Assembly: GCA_004794655.1 (NCBI GenBank)
Contig: SMMW01000020.1
Span: 1,345,001-1,409,000 of the forward strand
Origin: Marisa cornuarietis
Taxonomy: Eukaryota > Mollusca > Gastropoda > Architaenioglossa > Ampullariidae
Direction of reading: 5' to 3'
Length of the DNA stretch: 64,000 nucleotides
Shown here: piece after piece, positions 24,132-34,471 of the stretch
How the letters are laid out: every line of letters starts with the position of its first letter
Position numbering within the stretch: position 1 is the first letter of the stretch
Made by a program: the position numbers and the translations under genes
Notes under the pieces: model-generated
Databases searched by the model: none
Seen by the model: the letters and a program-made list of their open reading frames with translations, nothing else
What the model was told of the DNA's origin: nothing

Positions 24132-24314
24132 ACTGGGGGTTGGATGGAAGAGGTGATTTACCCCGAGCCAGCAACTAAGGCTATATCACGCCAAGGCAAC
24201 CAGCTTTTTCAAACAGAGAAAGAGCAGTGTGCGCGAGACGAGATTTGAACCCAGGACACCCAACTCTCACTGTACAGGTGACCGGCGCTAACCGTGTCAC
24301 CACCAGACCGCCCT
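24132..24314 (-). mobile_element. tRNA-derived SINE, family A, copy 3
   Basis: On the minus strand it begins GGGCGGTCTGGTGGTGACAC, has an A-box-like GGTTAGCGCC, an almost perfect B box (GGGTTCAAATC), and the family body with CGTGATATAGCC. It is the best preserved tRNA-like head of the three copies. Confidence 0.78.
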
Positions 24315-24634
24315 ACTACACACTGTGGGCGGACCAGTAAGTCCGTTTCTCTTTGTTGTTGCAGGGTAAAGGACAGCAGTCCCCAAGTAGAACTTTCCAC
24401 AAAAATTCTGGCTCTTACTCTTTGGGTGTTTGCATAATCTAATAACACTAATAAGTTCTTCTTCTTCCATCAGCTACACCCCCTGACCCCTCGTTGTAAT
24501 TGTGCAGGAAATGTCTCACCACCTGTGTTACTGTGTAACTCCACCCGACTTCTCTTCCTCACTGCCATCATTTTCCAACAGTTTCTAAGAAGTCGGGTCA
24601 CCTTCCCCTTACTGTCAGCATTTGTTCCTGTTCT

Positions 24635-24765
24635 TTGTTGAAGATGATTATAATACTGAGCTCTGTGACAAACTGTTTGTTGAAGATGAGTATAATATTG
24701 AGCTCTGTGTCAAACTGTTTGTTGAAGATGATTATAATACTGAGCTCTGTGTCAAACTGTTTGGT
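24635..24765. repeat. 42-bp tandem repeat, three copies
   Basis: Units begin GTTGAAGATGA and contain GAGCTCTGTG. A period of 42 keeps reading frames open, so the short open frames here are not evidence of a gene. Confidence 0.85.
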
Positions 24766-25319
24766 TTTCTCACACAGAACATGCGAAACACCATCAGTCA
24801 GACTCTCGGCTTGTGGAAGAAAGTTAACGACTGTCAACTTCTTTGCACAGATGAACAAAAAATAATATGCTAACCAGGCATATTTTATAACTTACTGAGC
24901 AAACAGTCCTTTTTCAAACTCGGTCACTGAGTAACAATTTGTGTATAATTGGATTTGGAGTCACATTATTGGACTCAGTAACTTCAAATTTGGCCATTAT
25001 ATATATATCTTAAGTAGGTTTAAGCCCTGATATTAACTAAACTCTCATTTTATATCAGTAGATATCAACAACCTTCAGTAGGTGACTTGCTAGTAACAGC
25101 CGGCGAATGGTGGCTGGTGTCGTGGCGACATTATTAGCGGCACAGGGTGAAGATCTTTGTAGTCACAGTTAGTGGACAGCTTCAGAGCGAGCACAGAGTA
25201 GAAAACTTGTGTGCCAGACTGGAACACATTCAGCGACCTACTTACTGATGCAGCGAAGTGCAGCTGACCGAGTGAGGTGGAGATTCTTGACAACACGAGG
25301 GGAGGTCAATACCGTGCGA

Positions 25320-25327
25320 TGACGTCA
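25320..25327. promoter_or_regulatory. CRE-like palindrome TGACGTCA
   Basis: A perfect TGACGTCA lies 2.8 kb upstream of the STRA6-like start, with an AGGTCA half-site at 25303-25308. Both could be chance occurrences; a promoter role is inference only. Confidence 0.2.
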
Positions 25328-25929
25328 CTGCCTGTTCTTTCAACCCGTTTGACACCTGCTAGCCTACCACAATGTTTGCTACTTAAGATGTCCTCTGCAC
25401 ACCTGTGATTGAAATTTCAGCACGGCGACAACAAGGTGTTCAGTCACCTACTGACATACTCTCTACTCCAGACTATTTCTCTCTCGCTCCCGTCTTTGGA
25501 CACGGCGCTGGCTGGAGTGCACGTGTCCTCTGTGACCAGGCGACCAATCACCGCCATCCTCTCCGCAGCTCTGGTTTTTGGAGCGTAGGCGATTCACCCG
25601 GGGTAGGCGATTCACAAGTCCTTCGCTTGCTTCACCCTTGTGTTCTGTTGACCGATATCAGATCTCTGATTCTCTCGCTTTTCACATCAGGAATGTTCCA
25701 CCTATCTCGGATTTCAAACCACGACCCAAGACGAACTTCTTTCGTTGGCATTTTCATGGCTTCTCTCCTGCTGATCGTGCGTTGCTCGTGTGAATGGCTG
25801 TGTGTGTGTGGGGGGGGGGGACGCGCATACAGGATTTTTCTGTTTTTTTAAATTTGTATTATTATTATTGCAAGGACTGCACAGTTCAAGACTAGTCTTA
25901 CCTCGGATACATTTCATTATTACTCTCTT

Positions 25930-25944
<15 letters not shown>

Positions 25945-26015
<71 letters not shown>
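25945..26015. repeat. CA microsatellite
   Basis: About 35 CA units preceded by a CT run. Histidine/threonine and cysteine/valine frames here are artefacts. Confidence 0.95.
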
Positions 26016-26018
<3 letters not shown>

Positions 26019-26780
26019 CATGAACCAAAGTGCGTTTCAATGGCGAACGGGTGGGGTCCAATGCTCGAGGACAGTTATCAGTAAACCGCAAAAAACAAAT
26101 TAAAAAGCCAAGAAGGCGAACGCCTTTGATTGTCTCATTCTTTTTGTTTGTCTTGGTGGGTGCCGGCAGCGATAAATAAGTGCCGAACTGTAGTCCATCT
26201 TGTGACTCATCTGATTTATTTCTGGTTTTATCAGTTGTTCGTTTCCTTGTTTCAAAACCCCTCTCATTCGTCTCTCCCGTACAAATAGTTCTTCCCCCCC
26301 ACCACCACCACCACCATCTCGTACACGCACGTACGCACACAACACACGAGTGCATCTTGTGGCTACACCAGACTAGTCCACGGATCGTTGTCATTCACAC
26401 TATTCACACATTAATTGTGTGGCGAAGATTTTACATGGCGGCTACACTTTAATATGTCACCAACCTTTATTTCACATTTGTGCTGGAAAGACGGGCGTCT
26501 ACCCGCCTACAGTCGGGTAGAAATACTGGGTAGGTGGCAGTACTTAGCAAACTGAGTAAACAGACAGCCGCTAGTTGCCGGGACGACCCTTCACTCAGTT
26601 CTCAGTCAGGGCTGCTATTCGTGGACCCTGTTTATCCAACAGCCCCTTACACAGCTCGATTATTTGTATTAACACCAAATAGAAGAACACTGTCGCTGCC
26701 ATCTAATCTTCAAATTGAAATGTTCGATAAGTAAATAGCACCAACATTATCGGACAGGTATGAAGTCTCATGTCTTAACT
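26016..26780. other. Intergenic stretch, nothing recognised
   Basis: No exon, RNA gene or repeat family recognised. A C-run and CCA repeat lie near 26295-26320. Confidence 0.4.
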
Positions 26781-26970
26781 GGGCGGCCCGCTGGTGTAAG
26801 GGTTAGCGCCTGTCACAAGTACAGTGAAGGTTGGATGTCCTGGGTTCAGCTCTCGTCTCGGGCACGCTTTTCGTTCTCTGCATGTAGCATCTGTTTATAG
26901 GGCTGGCTGACTTGCCGTGATATAGCCTTAGCTGCTGACTCGGCGTAAAACACCAATTACTCCCTCCCTC
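26781..26970 (+). mobile_element. tRNA-derived SINE, family A, copy 2
   Basis: Starts GGGCGGCCCGCTGGTGTAAG, A box GGTGTAAGGGTTAGCGCC, B box GGGTTCAGCTC, body with CTTGCCGTGATATAGCC and CGGCGTAAAACACC. Same orientation as the copy at 4545-4735. Confidence 0.78.
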
Positions 26971-27063
26971 ATGTCTGAACTCTTCACCCATCGCTGGGAA
27001 CTGGGCAAGTAGGTGACAGTTGAGGTAACTCCTACCATCTACTTTATGGTCATTCTGCAGGGG

Positions 27064-27206
27064 GGCGTACAGTACAATGTTCACACATCAGTCCAGTAGA
27101 ATGTTCACATGTCAATACAGTAGAATGTTCACACATCAGTCAGGCACAATGTTCACACATCAGTACAGTAGAATGTTCAGACATCAATACAGGACAGTGT
27201 TCACAT
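27064..27206. repeat. 24-bp degenerate tandem repeat
   Basis: About six units containing AATGTTCACACATCAGT with point variation. Confidence 0.75.
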
Positions 27207-28149
27207 GTGCCAAGCAAAGACTTTAATGTCATACAAGTGATACATAATTCGTACATATATATAAATAACAATGTGACTCATCTAAAAGGCCCCAGGTTTG
27301 ATGTGTACTTCCAAATGCTACAGTACCATGTTATCTCCTGTTATAACCACCATCCACTCTCATACACATACTCAAAAAAAAACCGCAAAAATAAAGGGGG
27401 GAATAGGAGCTGACATAAAGATGAGCAGCTGAGCATCGATGTGACATCTGGTCTGCTGCAAGTCAGTCAGACTTTATTAGAAAGCAGGTAGAAGGAGTCT
27501 TAATCAAGACTGTCGTGCTATGTAAAGATCCTTGTCATGCACCTGCCAAGACTGACAGCACGCCATTCATACACCTACAGTGTAGTGAAAACAATAAAAA
27601 CAAGAAAATATCGTAAAAATAAACTAACATCAATTATCTAAAGAACAAAGGCATACTTCTATAAATTATAGAATAAAATAAACAAACAACAACGGAAGAA
27701 TATTATAAGAAAACGATTTTAATGCCTTACTAACACTAGAAGCATCCAGTCTAATTATACATGTCAGAGGGAAGAGAAAATATGCAACATGCAACAGCGC
27801 CCTCCTCCACCACATACATCCTCACCCTTTCCTTTGTACGGGAGGAGTTTTAACAGCAAAACGGACGACAGACGTCGACCAACGAGATTTGAGGAGGTGC
27901 AGGTACTGCAAGGTGTAGTAACGAGCGGCAACAGAAGCATCATATAGGTCAAGGTGGGGGGGGGGGAGGAAGTGTTACAGTTTTATGTGAGGGTGGTGCT
28001 CATTTCCTCTCGCTGGCTGCCTCACCTTCACCACCCGTCTAGTGAGTCTAGTACCCAATCCACACCCAATCAACGGTTAAATATGCTTCGTCACACAGGT
28101 ATCGAACCTGGTAATAGCTGAACGCCGCTTGTAGACTATCTAGACTCTG
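27207..28149. other. Intergenic stretch, nothing recognised
   Basis: AT-rich, with a G-run at 27957-27967. A second tRNA-like GGTATCGAACC near 28099-28110 may belong to the SINE fragment that follows. Confidence 0.4.
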
Positions 28150-28255
28150 TGGAATTCCCGACAACTGGAGAACTTTACTGCGCCACACGGGTATCGAACC
28201 CGCGCGCCTCTAAGTTTGAACGCTAGTGCTCTGATCACTCGGCTACCCCTTCCTC
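28150..28255 (-). repeat. tRNA-like SINE fragment, family B
   Basis: On the minus strand it reads GGGGTAGCCGAGTGATCAGA, an A-box-like region, then GGGTTCGATACCCG (B box) and TGTGGCGCAG. It looks like a tRNA of the long-arm type but runs into unrelated sequence without a proper acceptor stem, so it is a SINE head rather than a tRNA gene. Confidence 0.55.
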
Positions 28256-28379
28256 TGAAGCGGCGTCCATTGATCTGGCAGCATGAAAGGCTAACCGTCT
28301 AAGAAAAGAATCGTTTTTTCGCTCCGAGTCAGCGGCTGAAGTGTATTATCACAGAAAAAGATCCAGTCCTGTACACAGA

Positions 28380-28913
28380 CAATGGTGTAGCTAGGGTATC
28401 TGCTGCCTGGTGCGCCCAAAATAATAATGAAACAATATGAAAGCAAAAATGTTATTTCATACTTTTCTGCAACTTCATTAAGCTGCTCAAATCTACTCGT
28501 TATTTTCTGAGCGACTCTGTCGTCGAAGAACAGATTTCTCTCCGAAGTTTGTTCTTGAAGGAGAGACCAGCATCAGCACTTTATTCTCCGGGCATTGTTT
28601 TTTCAGACGAATTTGTCTTACTGGCTCCGTGGTGATACCAAGCTCCAAACACATGCTTTCTGCAAAGTTTACACTGGTATCAGCGAGTCTGTCGGTCAGA
28701 AAAGTTTTCAGCACTTTCATTTTGAGAGTGGAATCCTGGATGGAAAGTTCTTTTTCTGAAGGTAACCCTGTGCTTCATTCATTTCGATTAAGACTGGTGC
28801 CCAAAGCACTTTGCTGCGTTGTATATTTGATTCCCCTTAAGCCAATATTCTGCCTGATGCCTGGTGCGGGCCGCACCAACCGCACCAACCGCGCCACCCT
28901 TGCCACGCCACTG
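28380..28913. mobile_element. hAT DNA-transposon relic with terminal inverted repeats
   Basis: The left end CAATGGTGTAGCTAGGGT and the inverted right end CAGTGGCGTGGCAAGGGT match at 14 of 18 positions and resemble known hAT ends (CAGTGGCGTAGC type). Flanking 8-mers TACACAGA (28372-28379) and TATACAGG (28914-28921) match at 6 of 8, as expected for a decayed hAT target duplication. Inside, a minus-strand frame (28720-28493) has LELGITTEPVRQIRLKKQ, similar to a stretch of hAT transposases. It is much too short to be autonomous. Confidence 0.6.
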
Positions 28914-29059
28914 TATACAGGTGCTACATGGGGAGAAAACACGGACTACCCGAGATGATATCTGAGCTGCGTACACCCGACCTCTGCGAACTGGTTGTGG
29001 GAACATGCAGGTGAGGTCACGTACTTGTTAACACAGTCCACACAATGCTCGTCCTTCTT

Positions 29060-29296
29060 ACTCTCCCCGCTCCCGCTCTTGATACTTTTCTACCACCTTT
29101 CTCTGCAGACTCACTATTTTCTCTGTTCCTGTTACTTGGGGTCTTTTGTGTTTTCCATCTTTGTTTTCTGTTTGTCGTCAATACTGTTGTTTATTCTTCT
29201 GTCCCTCCTGTTCTATCCATGTAGTCCATGTCTCTTCCCCCTTTTAAGCGCTGAGCATGCTCTCTATGAGTGTGAATATGCGCTATAAACATCTTC

Positions 29297-29341
<45 letters not shown>

Positions 29342-29345
29342 GACA
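29060..29345 (+). repeat. Element 3' end with TTA microsatellite tail
   Basis: AAGCGCTGAGCATGC, then ATGCGCTATAAACATCTTC, runs into about 14 TTA units (29299-29340). I recall this kind of ending from mollusc retroelement tails; no coding sequence is seen. Confidence 0.4.
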
Positions 29346-30830
29346 ACCTTTGCAGAATATTTCACAACCACCCATGTCAGCCCGCCAGGTCCCCATTCAA
29401 TGAGCTGTCTAGGTTTCGTTTTGGAATACCTACTATACGAAGATTTAAAACTCACAGGAGGGTGCCCTGCATAAAAAATTCAAAAGATCATTCAAATGGG
29501 TGGGCATTAAACAGCTCGGCAGCACAGAGAGGTGTGTAGACTGCTATGAGTCACGTGGGTGTGTTAGGGCGGCCTCCATGACGACCGAGGTGCACAAAGG
29601 CTCCCCCACCCCCACCCCCAACCTCATCATTCTGTGCAAAGAGAACACAACCAGGCGTATGATCACAGCAGAACTACATCAGCATGAAACCAAATAGTCC
29701 TTAGGGCCACCCCATTTTCTTTCGTTCACCGGCATTCTTTAAAATGTTTTTATTACAGTCGTCATGCATTTTATTATCAGTTTCTTTAATAGAGGTTTGC
29801 AAGGATATCAAGAAAACGAAATGGGTAAAATACTGTAATTTAATCACTAGCGTAGTTCTCTTGTATTATTTTATGATCGAATGTTTTATTCACATAACAT
29901 CAAGGGAATATTCTGACCGCTTTCTTTGTCCAACAAGGGAGAAAAATATTTTTTAAGTGAAAACGGTGGACTGGTGCCATCCATGTTACCCTGGCCGACA
30001 TTTGCTGTAATGATGTTGTCCTGCCGTGTTGTAATATTAGTGACCCAGTGACAACAATCTAGGACTGTTTTTCTTCAAGAACAAATAGTGACAAAATGCT
30101 CTTCAAACATTCCCAGAACTTTCTGAATAAAAGGAGAGAGGCTGGCTGTTATTTGTTACAGAAAAACAATATCATTTTACCCATAGTAGGCGTCAAGCCC
30201 CAGTGTTTACCAAACTGGAAGTAGTGATCAGGTATTTCCTACATCACCTTGCAATTAGGCAAACAGTTTACTAGCCCCAGCTGCTAAGCAGTATATAATT
30301 TAGAGCATATTGTGAAAACTGCTGGTCAGAATTAATCAGACTGGTAATGTGTATAATTACATTTTGTGCCGTGTAGCTTGTGAGTCAGAAAAATATTTAC
30401 TTGCTAGACTAATCGAGTCTAACCATTTACTGCTGAGTAACCAATAATAAAACCAGATCCAACATTAAAACCGTCGTCCAAACAAATGTAAAGAAGAAAT
30501 CTTATAGGAAAAAAAGCTTTATGCATGAGTAGAATAAAAAAAACTGCCGACACTGATACACAGTCTCCTTACCCGAGACTAACTAACATAACTAACATGT
30601 CTGCTCGACCATTTGCTCCTTTGACCGCGTCGGCCTATAATTACTAAAGAGCGATCGAATAAAATCTTAAGTTGCAAAGTTGTCACCTGCCTAACCACCT
30701 ACACTGTTAGATGCGCGGTGTGCGAATCCTATTCCCTCCAAAATCGTAGCCAGCGCTACACGCCCCTCGATTAATACATATTATCATCCAATCCCCCATC
30801 CCACCTTCCTACCTGAGTAACTTAGAAAGT
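29346..30830. other. Intergenic stretch, nothing recognised
   Basis: No coding exon or known repeat family seen. Short open frames lack domains. Confidence 0.4.
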
Positions 30831-31035
30831 TGAGGTTGACATGTGACCCCATCCATCCAAGGGGTCCGTCCTGACCATCCCCTTCCCCATCCACCAACGC
30901 CGCCCCTCATCCGCCCATCTACCTCTCCGCCCTCTACTTCCCCGCAGGTTAGGGGGTCATTGCACATGCGCCCTCGAATGATGTGACTTTCCTGTAACAC
31001 GTGCACTGAGAAACTCGCGTGGTGAAGTCAACCGA
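30831..31035. repeat. Dispersed GC-rich repeat Y, copy 1
   Basis: Contains CATCCACCAACGCCGCCCC, CGCCCTCTACTTCCC and GAAACTCGCGTGGTGAAGTC in the same order as at 63560-63765; a partial third copy is at 63880-64000. It lies immediately before the CR1-like LINE. Confidence 0.7.
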
Positions 31036-31093
31036 CAAAACATCATCAAGGACGCTCACCACGAGGGCGACTTGCCGTAGCTCACTAGCATTT

Positions 31094-33108
31094 TATTTTA
31101 TTACTATTTTTCTTATATCAACTGTTTAGTTAGTTTAGTTCATCGTGTTGTTAGGGTTCACTTCTACGATATTGGACTTGTGAACGTCATGCAGTGAGCT
31201 TGTTTGTGCTGCTTTTGTACATTTTCCTGGACTTCGAGTGTAACTGGCTAACAAGATGGCGGACCTCCACTATGCTGTACAGCCGTGAGTACCTTCTCGC
31301 ACTCTCTCCGACTTCGACGACCCTTCACCCTGACACTTCCACCTTTCCAACTGATATCCTACCTCAAGACTCGGCCGTCCATCAGAAGAAAAAGCGAAAG
31401 AGAGGTAGTAGAGGAGGACTTCAGAAATACGGTCTTAACGACAAACGTAAATCTCCACCACCACTACACCTAAGCACCAAACGAGGTACAAATTGTGGGA
31501 AAAAGAAGTGTGATCTAAATTTTAATGAGAATTTCCCTTTGTCCAAGAGTGGGAGACTTTCAGTAGAAAAGAAAAATGTGACAAGTATATGTGTTGGCCA
31601 CTTAAATGTGCAATTAGTCTGCAACAAGGCTGTGGACATTCATGATTTAGTGCTAGGCAACGACTTTGATGTCTTTTTCTTGTCAGAGACATGGTTAAAG
31701 GAGAGTGGTGATCAATCAGTAATCAAAGACCTTACACCACAGGGCTATATGTTTGCACATAATCCCAGGAGTGGTAGGAGTGGAGGTGGAGTTGGTGTTT
31801 TATTTAAACTACATCTGAAGTTTACAGTGCTGAAGAGACAAACGCAGTACAGGTCCTTTGAGTACATAACAGCAAGACTGACATTAGCCAAGCAGACATT
31901 AGAGATCATTTGTTTATATACACCTCCTCCATTAAAAGGAATCAGCTTTCAGATTCTCTGTTTCATGCTGCTGGACAGTTTACTCACAAAGGAGAAGTTT
32001 TTTATTTTGGGGGATGTAAATTTTCATGTTGATAGACCTCAAGATAGTGATGTGAAGCGGTTGATTGAGGCTTTAGATAGCCGTGGTCTTAGTCAGCTGA
32101 TTGAAAAACCAACTCATAGACTTGGACACATTCTTGACTGGGTTATCACTCGTGCGCCATCAGAGTCACTGGTCAAGTCAGCTGTTGTCGAGGATTTTTT
32201 ATTTCAGACCATTTTGTGCAGTCCTTGGTGACTGATCTCTCTCGACCAAGGCGTAAAAAGATATCTGTTTTGTGTAGAAATTTGAAGAAGATTGACCTGA
32301 ACGCTTTCAGAGAAGACCTGCTTCAGTCAAAGTTATTAGATCCTCCCACAGATGTTGATGAGTTAGCAGAATTATATAATCAGACTCTATCAGGGCTGCT
32401 TGATAAGCATGCGCCTGCAGTTAGCAAAATTGTTGTAGACAGACCAGATTGTGCGTGGTTTTGTGAGGGGGTGAGTGAAGCCAAGAAACAGAGACAGCTG
32501 GCAGAGAAAAAGTGGAGGAAGACCAAACTTGAGATTGACAGACAAGCTGTATAAGTTAGCCAGAAATAAATATGTTTGTGCTGTAAAAAAGGCTAAATCG
32601 TTATTCGTGCAGGAGCAGCTAGAGGCTGCGAGTGGAAATCCCAGAAAGACTTTTGACATTGTGAACAGCCTGCTGGGTAAGAACGGAACTAGTCCGGTTC
32701 TTCCTGAGGTGGATGTCAAGTCAGCTGCTGATCAGCTGTCTTCCTTCTTTGTTAATAAGATAAAGGAAATTTGTGCTGGACTTGAGAGTGCAGCTTGTGA
32801 TGTGAGTTGCCAGAGTGTGAGGAAGACTATTCTGTGCCATTTGCTGGTGTACTGCTGACTTCTTTCACGTCTATTGATGAGAGCTACTTGAGGAAACTTG
32901 TAGCGAGATCAACTAAAACTTCATGTGCTATGGATCCTATATCAACTAAATTTACTCTTCAATTTTTGGACAGTTTACTTCCTGTCATTTTGGACATTAT
33001 TAATGTCAGTTTGAGAGCAGGATGTGTTCCACGGTGTTTTAAACAGGCCGTTATGAAGCCCTTGTTGAAGAAGGCAAACCTGGATCCCTCTGACTGTACA
33101 AACGTGTT
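31094..33108 (+). mobile_element. Degenerate CR1-like LINE (endonuclease and linker, RT lost)
   Basis: The basic N-terminal region has KKKRKRGSRGGLQ. An APE-type endonuclease follows, with FFLSETWL, ILGDVNFHVD and ISDHF. Then comes a linker with FVQEQLEAASGNPRKTFDIV and the pre-RT region KTSCAMDPIST and MKPLLKKANLDPSDCTN. There the element stops, just where the family normally continues into RT. The reading frame shifts near 32200, near 32500 and near 32810, so the copy is dead. The 5' boundary is uncertain. Confidence 0.75.
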
Positions 33109-33819
33109 GTGATGGTTTTGAAGTGACAAGAAAATGCTATTTTCCGTGTTCTGTGTTTTGAAGAGCACTAACATCATTACCTGAAAGATTTTCCATTTAA
33201 ATTTCCTTTGATGACTCATGCCTTCAAACATAAATACCCGGCTGGTGCCTCGAGCCATCTGCATTACACATTTACATGTCTTCATCACACATTTGATGCC
33301 TTCTTCGCACATTTTCATTGTACAGCATTAAGGTCTGGTAAATAAGAAAGATTACATTGACATACATACCCTAAATACCATAAATAATAATAATAAAACA
33401 TTTACTCCAGAAAGTGTTGGTCTATAAGGTAGGAACCATGTAGCAGTAGGATCGATCCTGCAAAAACCGCAGTCCACCACTTCAGCCAACCTTTTAGGGT
33501 CCAGAGACTTGAGAGCAAAGCATACTGGTTGGAATTAAGGGCACCAGAACCACTAATCAACAAATTCAGCCTCCCCGAACCGTGACTCCCCCCACACCTC
33601 TTATATTCCCTCCTCAATGCTGTTATTAATTTCCTCCATGTTCTCTGCCATTAATGATTGTCGTGGTCTGTCTCAGGACTCGTCAGATTTGCAATCGCGA
33701 GCACACATGCAGACAAAACAAGTAGCAGTCATTCGACAAGTCAAGCGACTATACCAATCCATCCATAATCCAATCGATGTTTGGTGACAAATTAACATTA
33801 AGACCTAGCTGGCAAGGAC
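33109..33819. other. Sequence between LINE body and LINE-type 3' tail
   Basis: No coding sequence recognised. It may be unrelated DNA placed between two LINE parts, or decayed element sequence. Confidence 0.3.
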
Positions 33820-34025
33820 ATGTCTTTGAGTGAAGGTTCTTACACAGCTGGCTCCCGTTCCAAGAAGTCCTGGTCTTTCTATTATTTTAATTTCTGTTTA
33901 TATTTAATGTCATACTTGAGGTATCATGTAATTTCTGATGTAATAGTAGCATGGCAGACTAATAATTTCCTAAAAAGGATTAATAATGATGTTTTGTATT
34001 GTATTGTGTTGCATTGTATTGTATT
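33820..34025 (+). mobile_element. LINE 3' end with TATTG tail
   Basis: Ends TTAATAATGATG and a TATTG run at about 33990-34022, the same type of tail as at 20820-20840 and inverted at 828. It could be the true 3' end of the element at 31094-33108 after internal deletion, but no RT is left to prove it. Confidence 0.4.
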
Positions 34026-34205
34026 AACGTCTGTTTCTTTGGGGTTTTTTTTCTTCGGGTGATTGACAGCTCACTGTATTGATTGTACATCACGCAGCCA
34101 GTCCTTTTGCACTTTCAAGATACAAAGGATTACAACACGGGAACTGTTTTCAGTCATCTTTCTGATTCGCTATTTTCTTTTTCTTTCTTCTCCCTTTTCT
34201 TCCTC

Positions 34206-34211
34206 TTTATT
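34206..34211 (-). promoter_or_regulatory. Candidate polyadenylation signal, SLC16-like gene A
   Basis: AATAAA on the minus strand, 70 nt beyond the stop codon at 34281. Confidence 0.5.
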
Positions 34212-34280
34212 TAGCCTCACCCCTTCTTTTTCTTTTTGTCTTTGTTTTGGTTCTGGTTGCATCATGATGCACTATTTCCC

Positions 34281-34471
34281 TTAACAAGAAGTCTCGTTGC
34301 TGATTGGCTGGCTGGCCTCTTGTGTCATCTTGTCGTGCGTTGTCTGAGGAGAACAGAAATGGTCTCTGGTAGGAAGTGACGTCAATGGCAGCACCACAGC
34401 ACAGAGAAGGCCGCACGCGGACATCAAGTAGAAGGAGGAGTGGTAGCTGGATGTCAGGTCACGAAGCTGTC
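34281..34471 (-). CDS. SLC16-like gene A, exon 7 (stop)
   Basis: Encodes QLRDLTSSYHSSFYLMSACG, the last helix, and a hydrophilic tail ending ISNETSC. Acceptor is TCAATCTCAAG. Stop TAA is at 34283-34281. Confidence 0.83.

Noticed and set aside
25090..25296. Minus-strand open frame as a STRA6-like upstream coding exon
   Set aside because: No membrane or signal features, and exon 1 at 22562 already has an in-frame stop upstream. It may at most be untranslated leader.
25714..26394. 226-aa minus-strand open frame with VCVCV stretches
   Set aside because: Driven by the CA microsatellite and poly-G/CCA runs; no domain or splice support.
28188..28252. tRNA gene
   Set aside because: A and B boxes are present, but no paired acceptor stem is seen, and the sequence recurs in a repeat at 3700-3770, so it is a SINE head.
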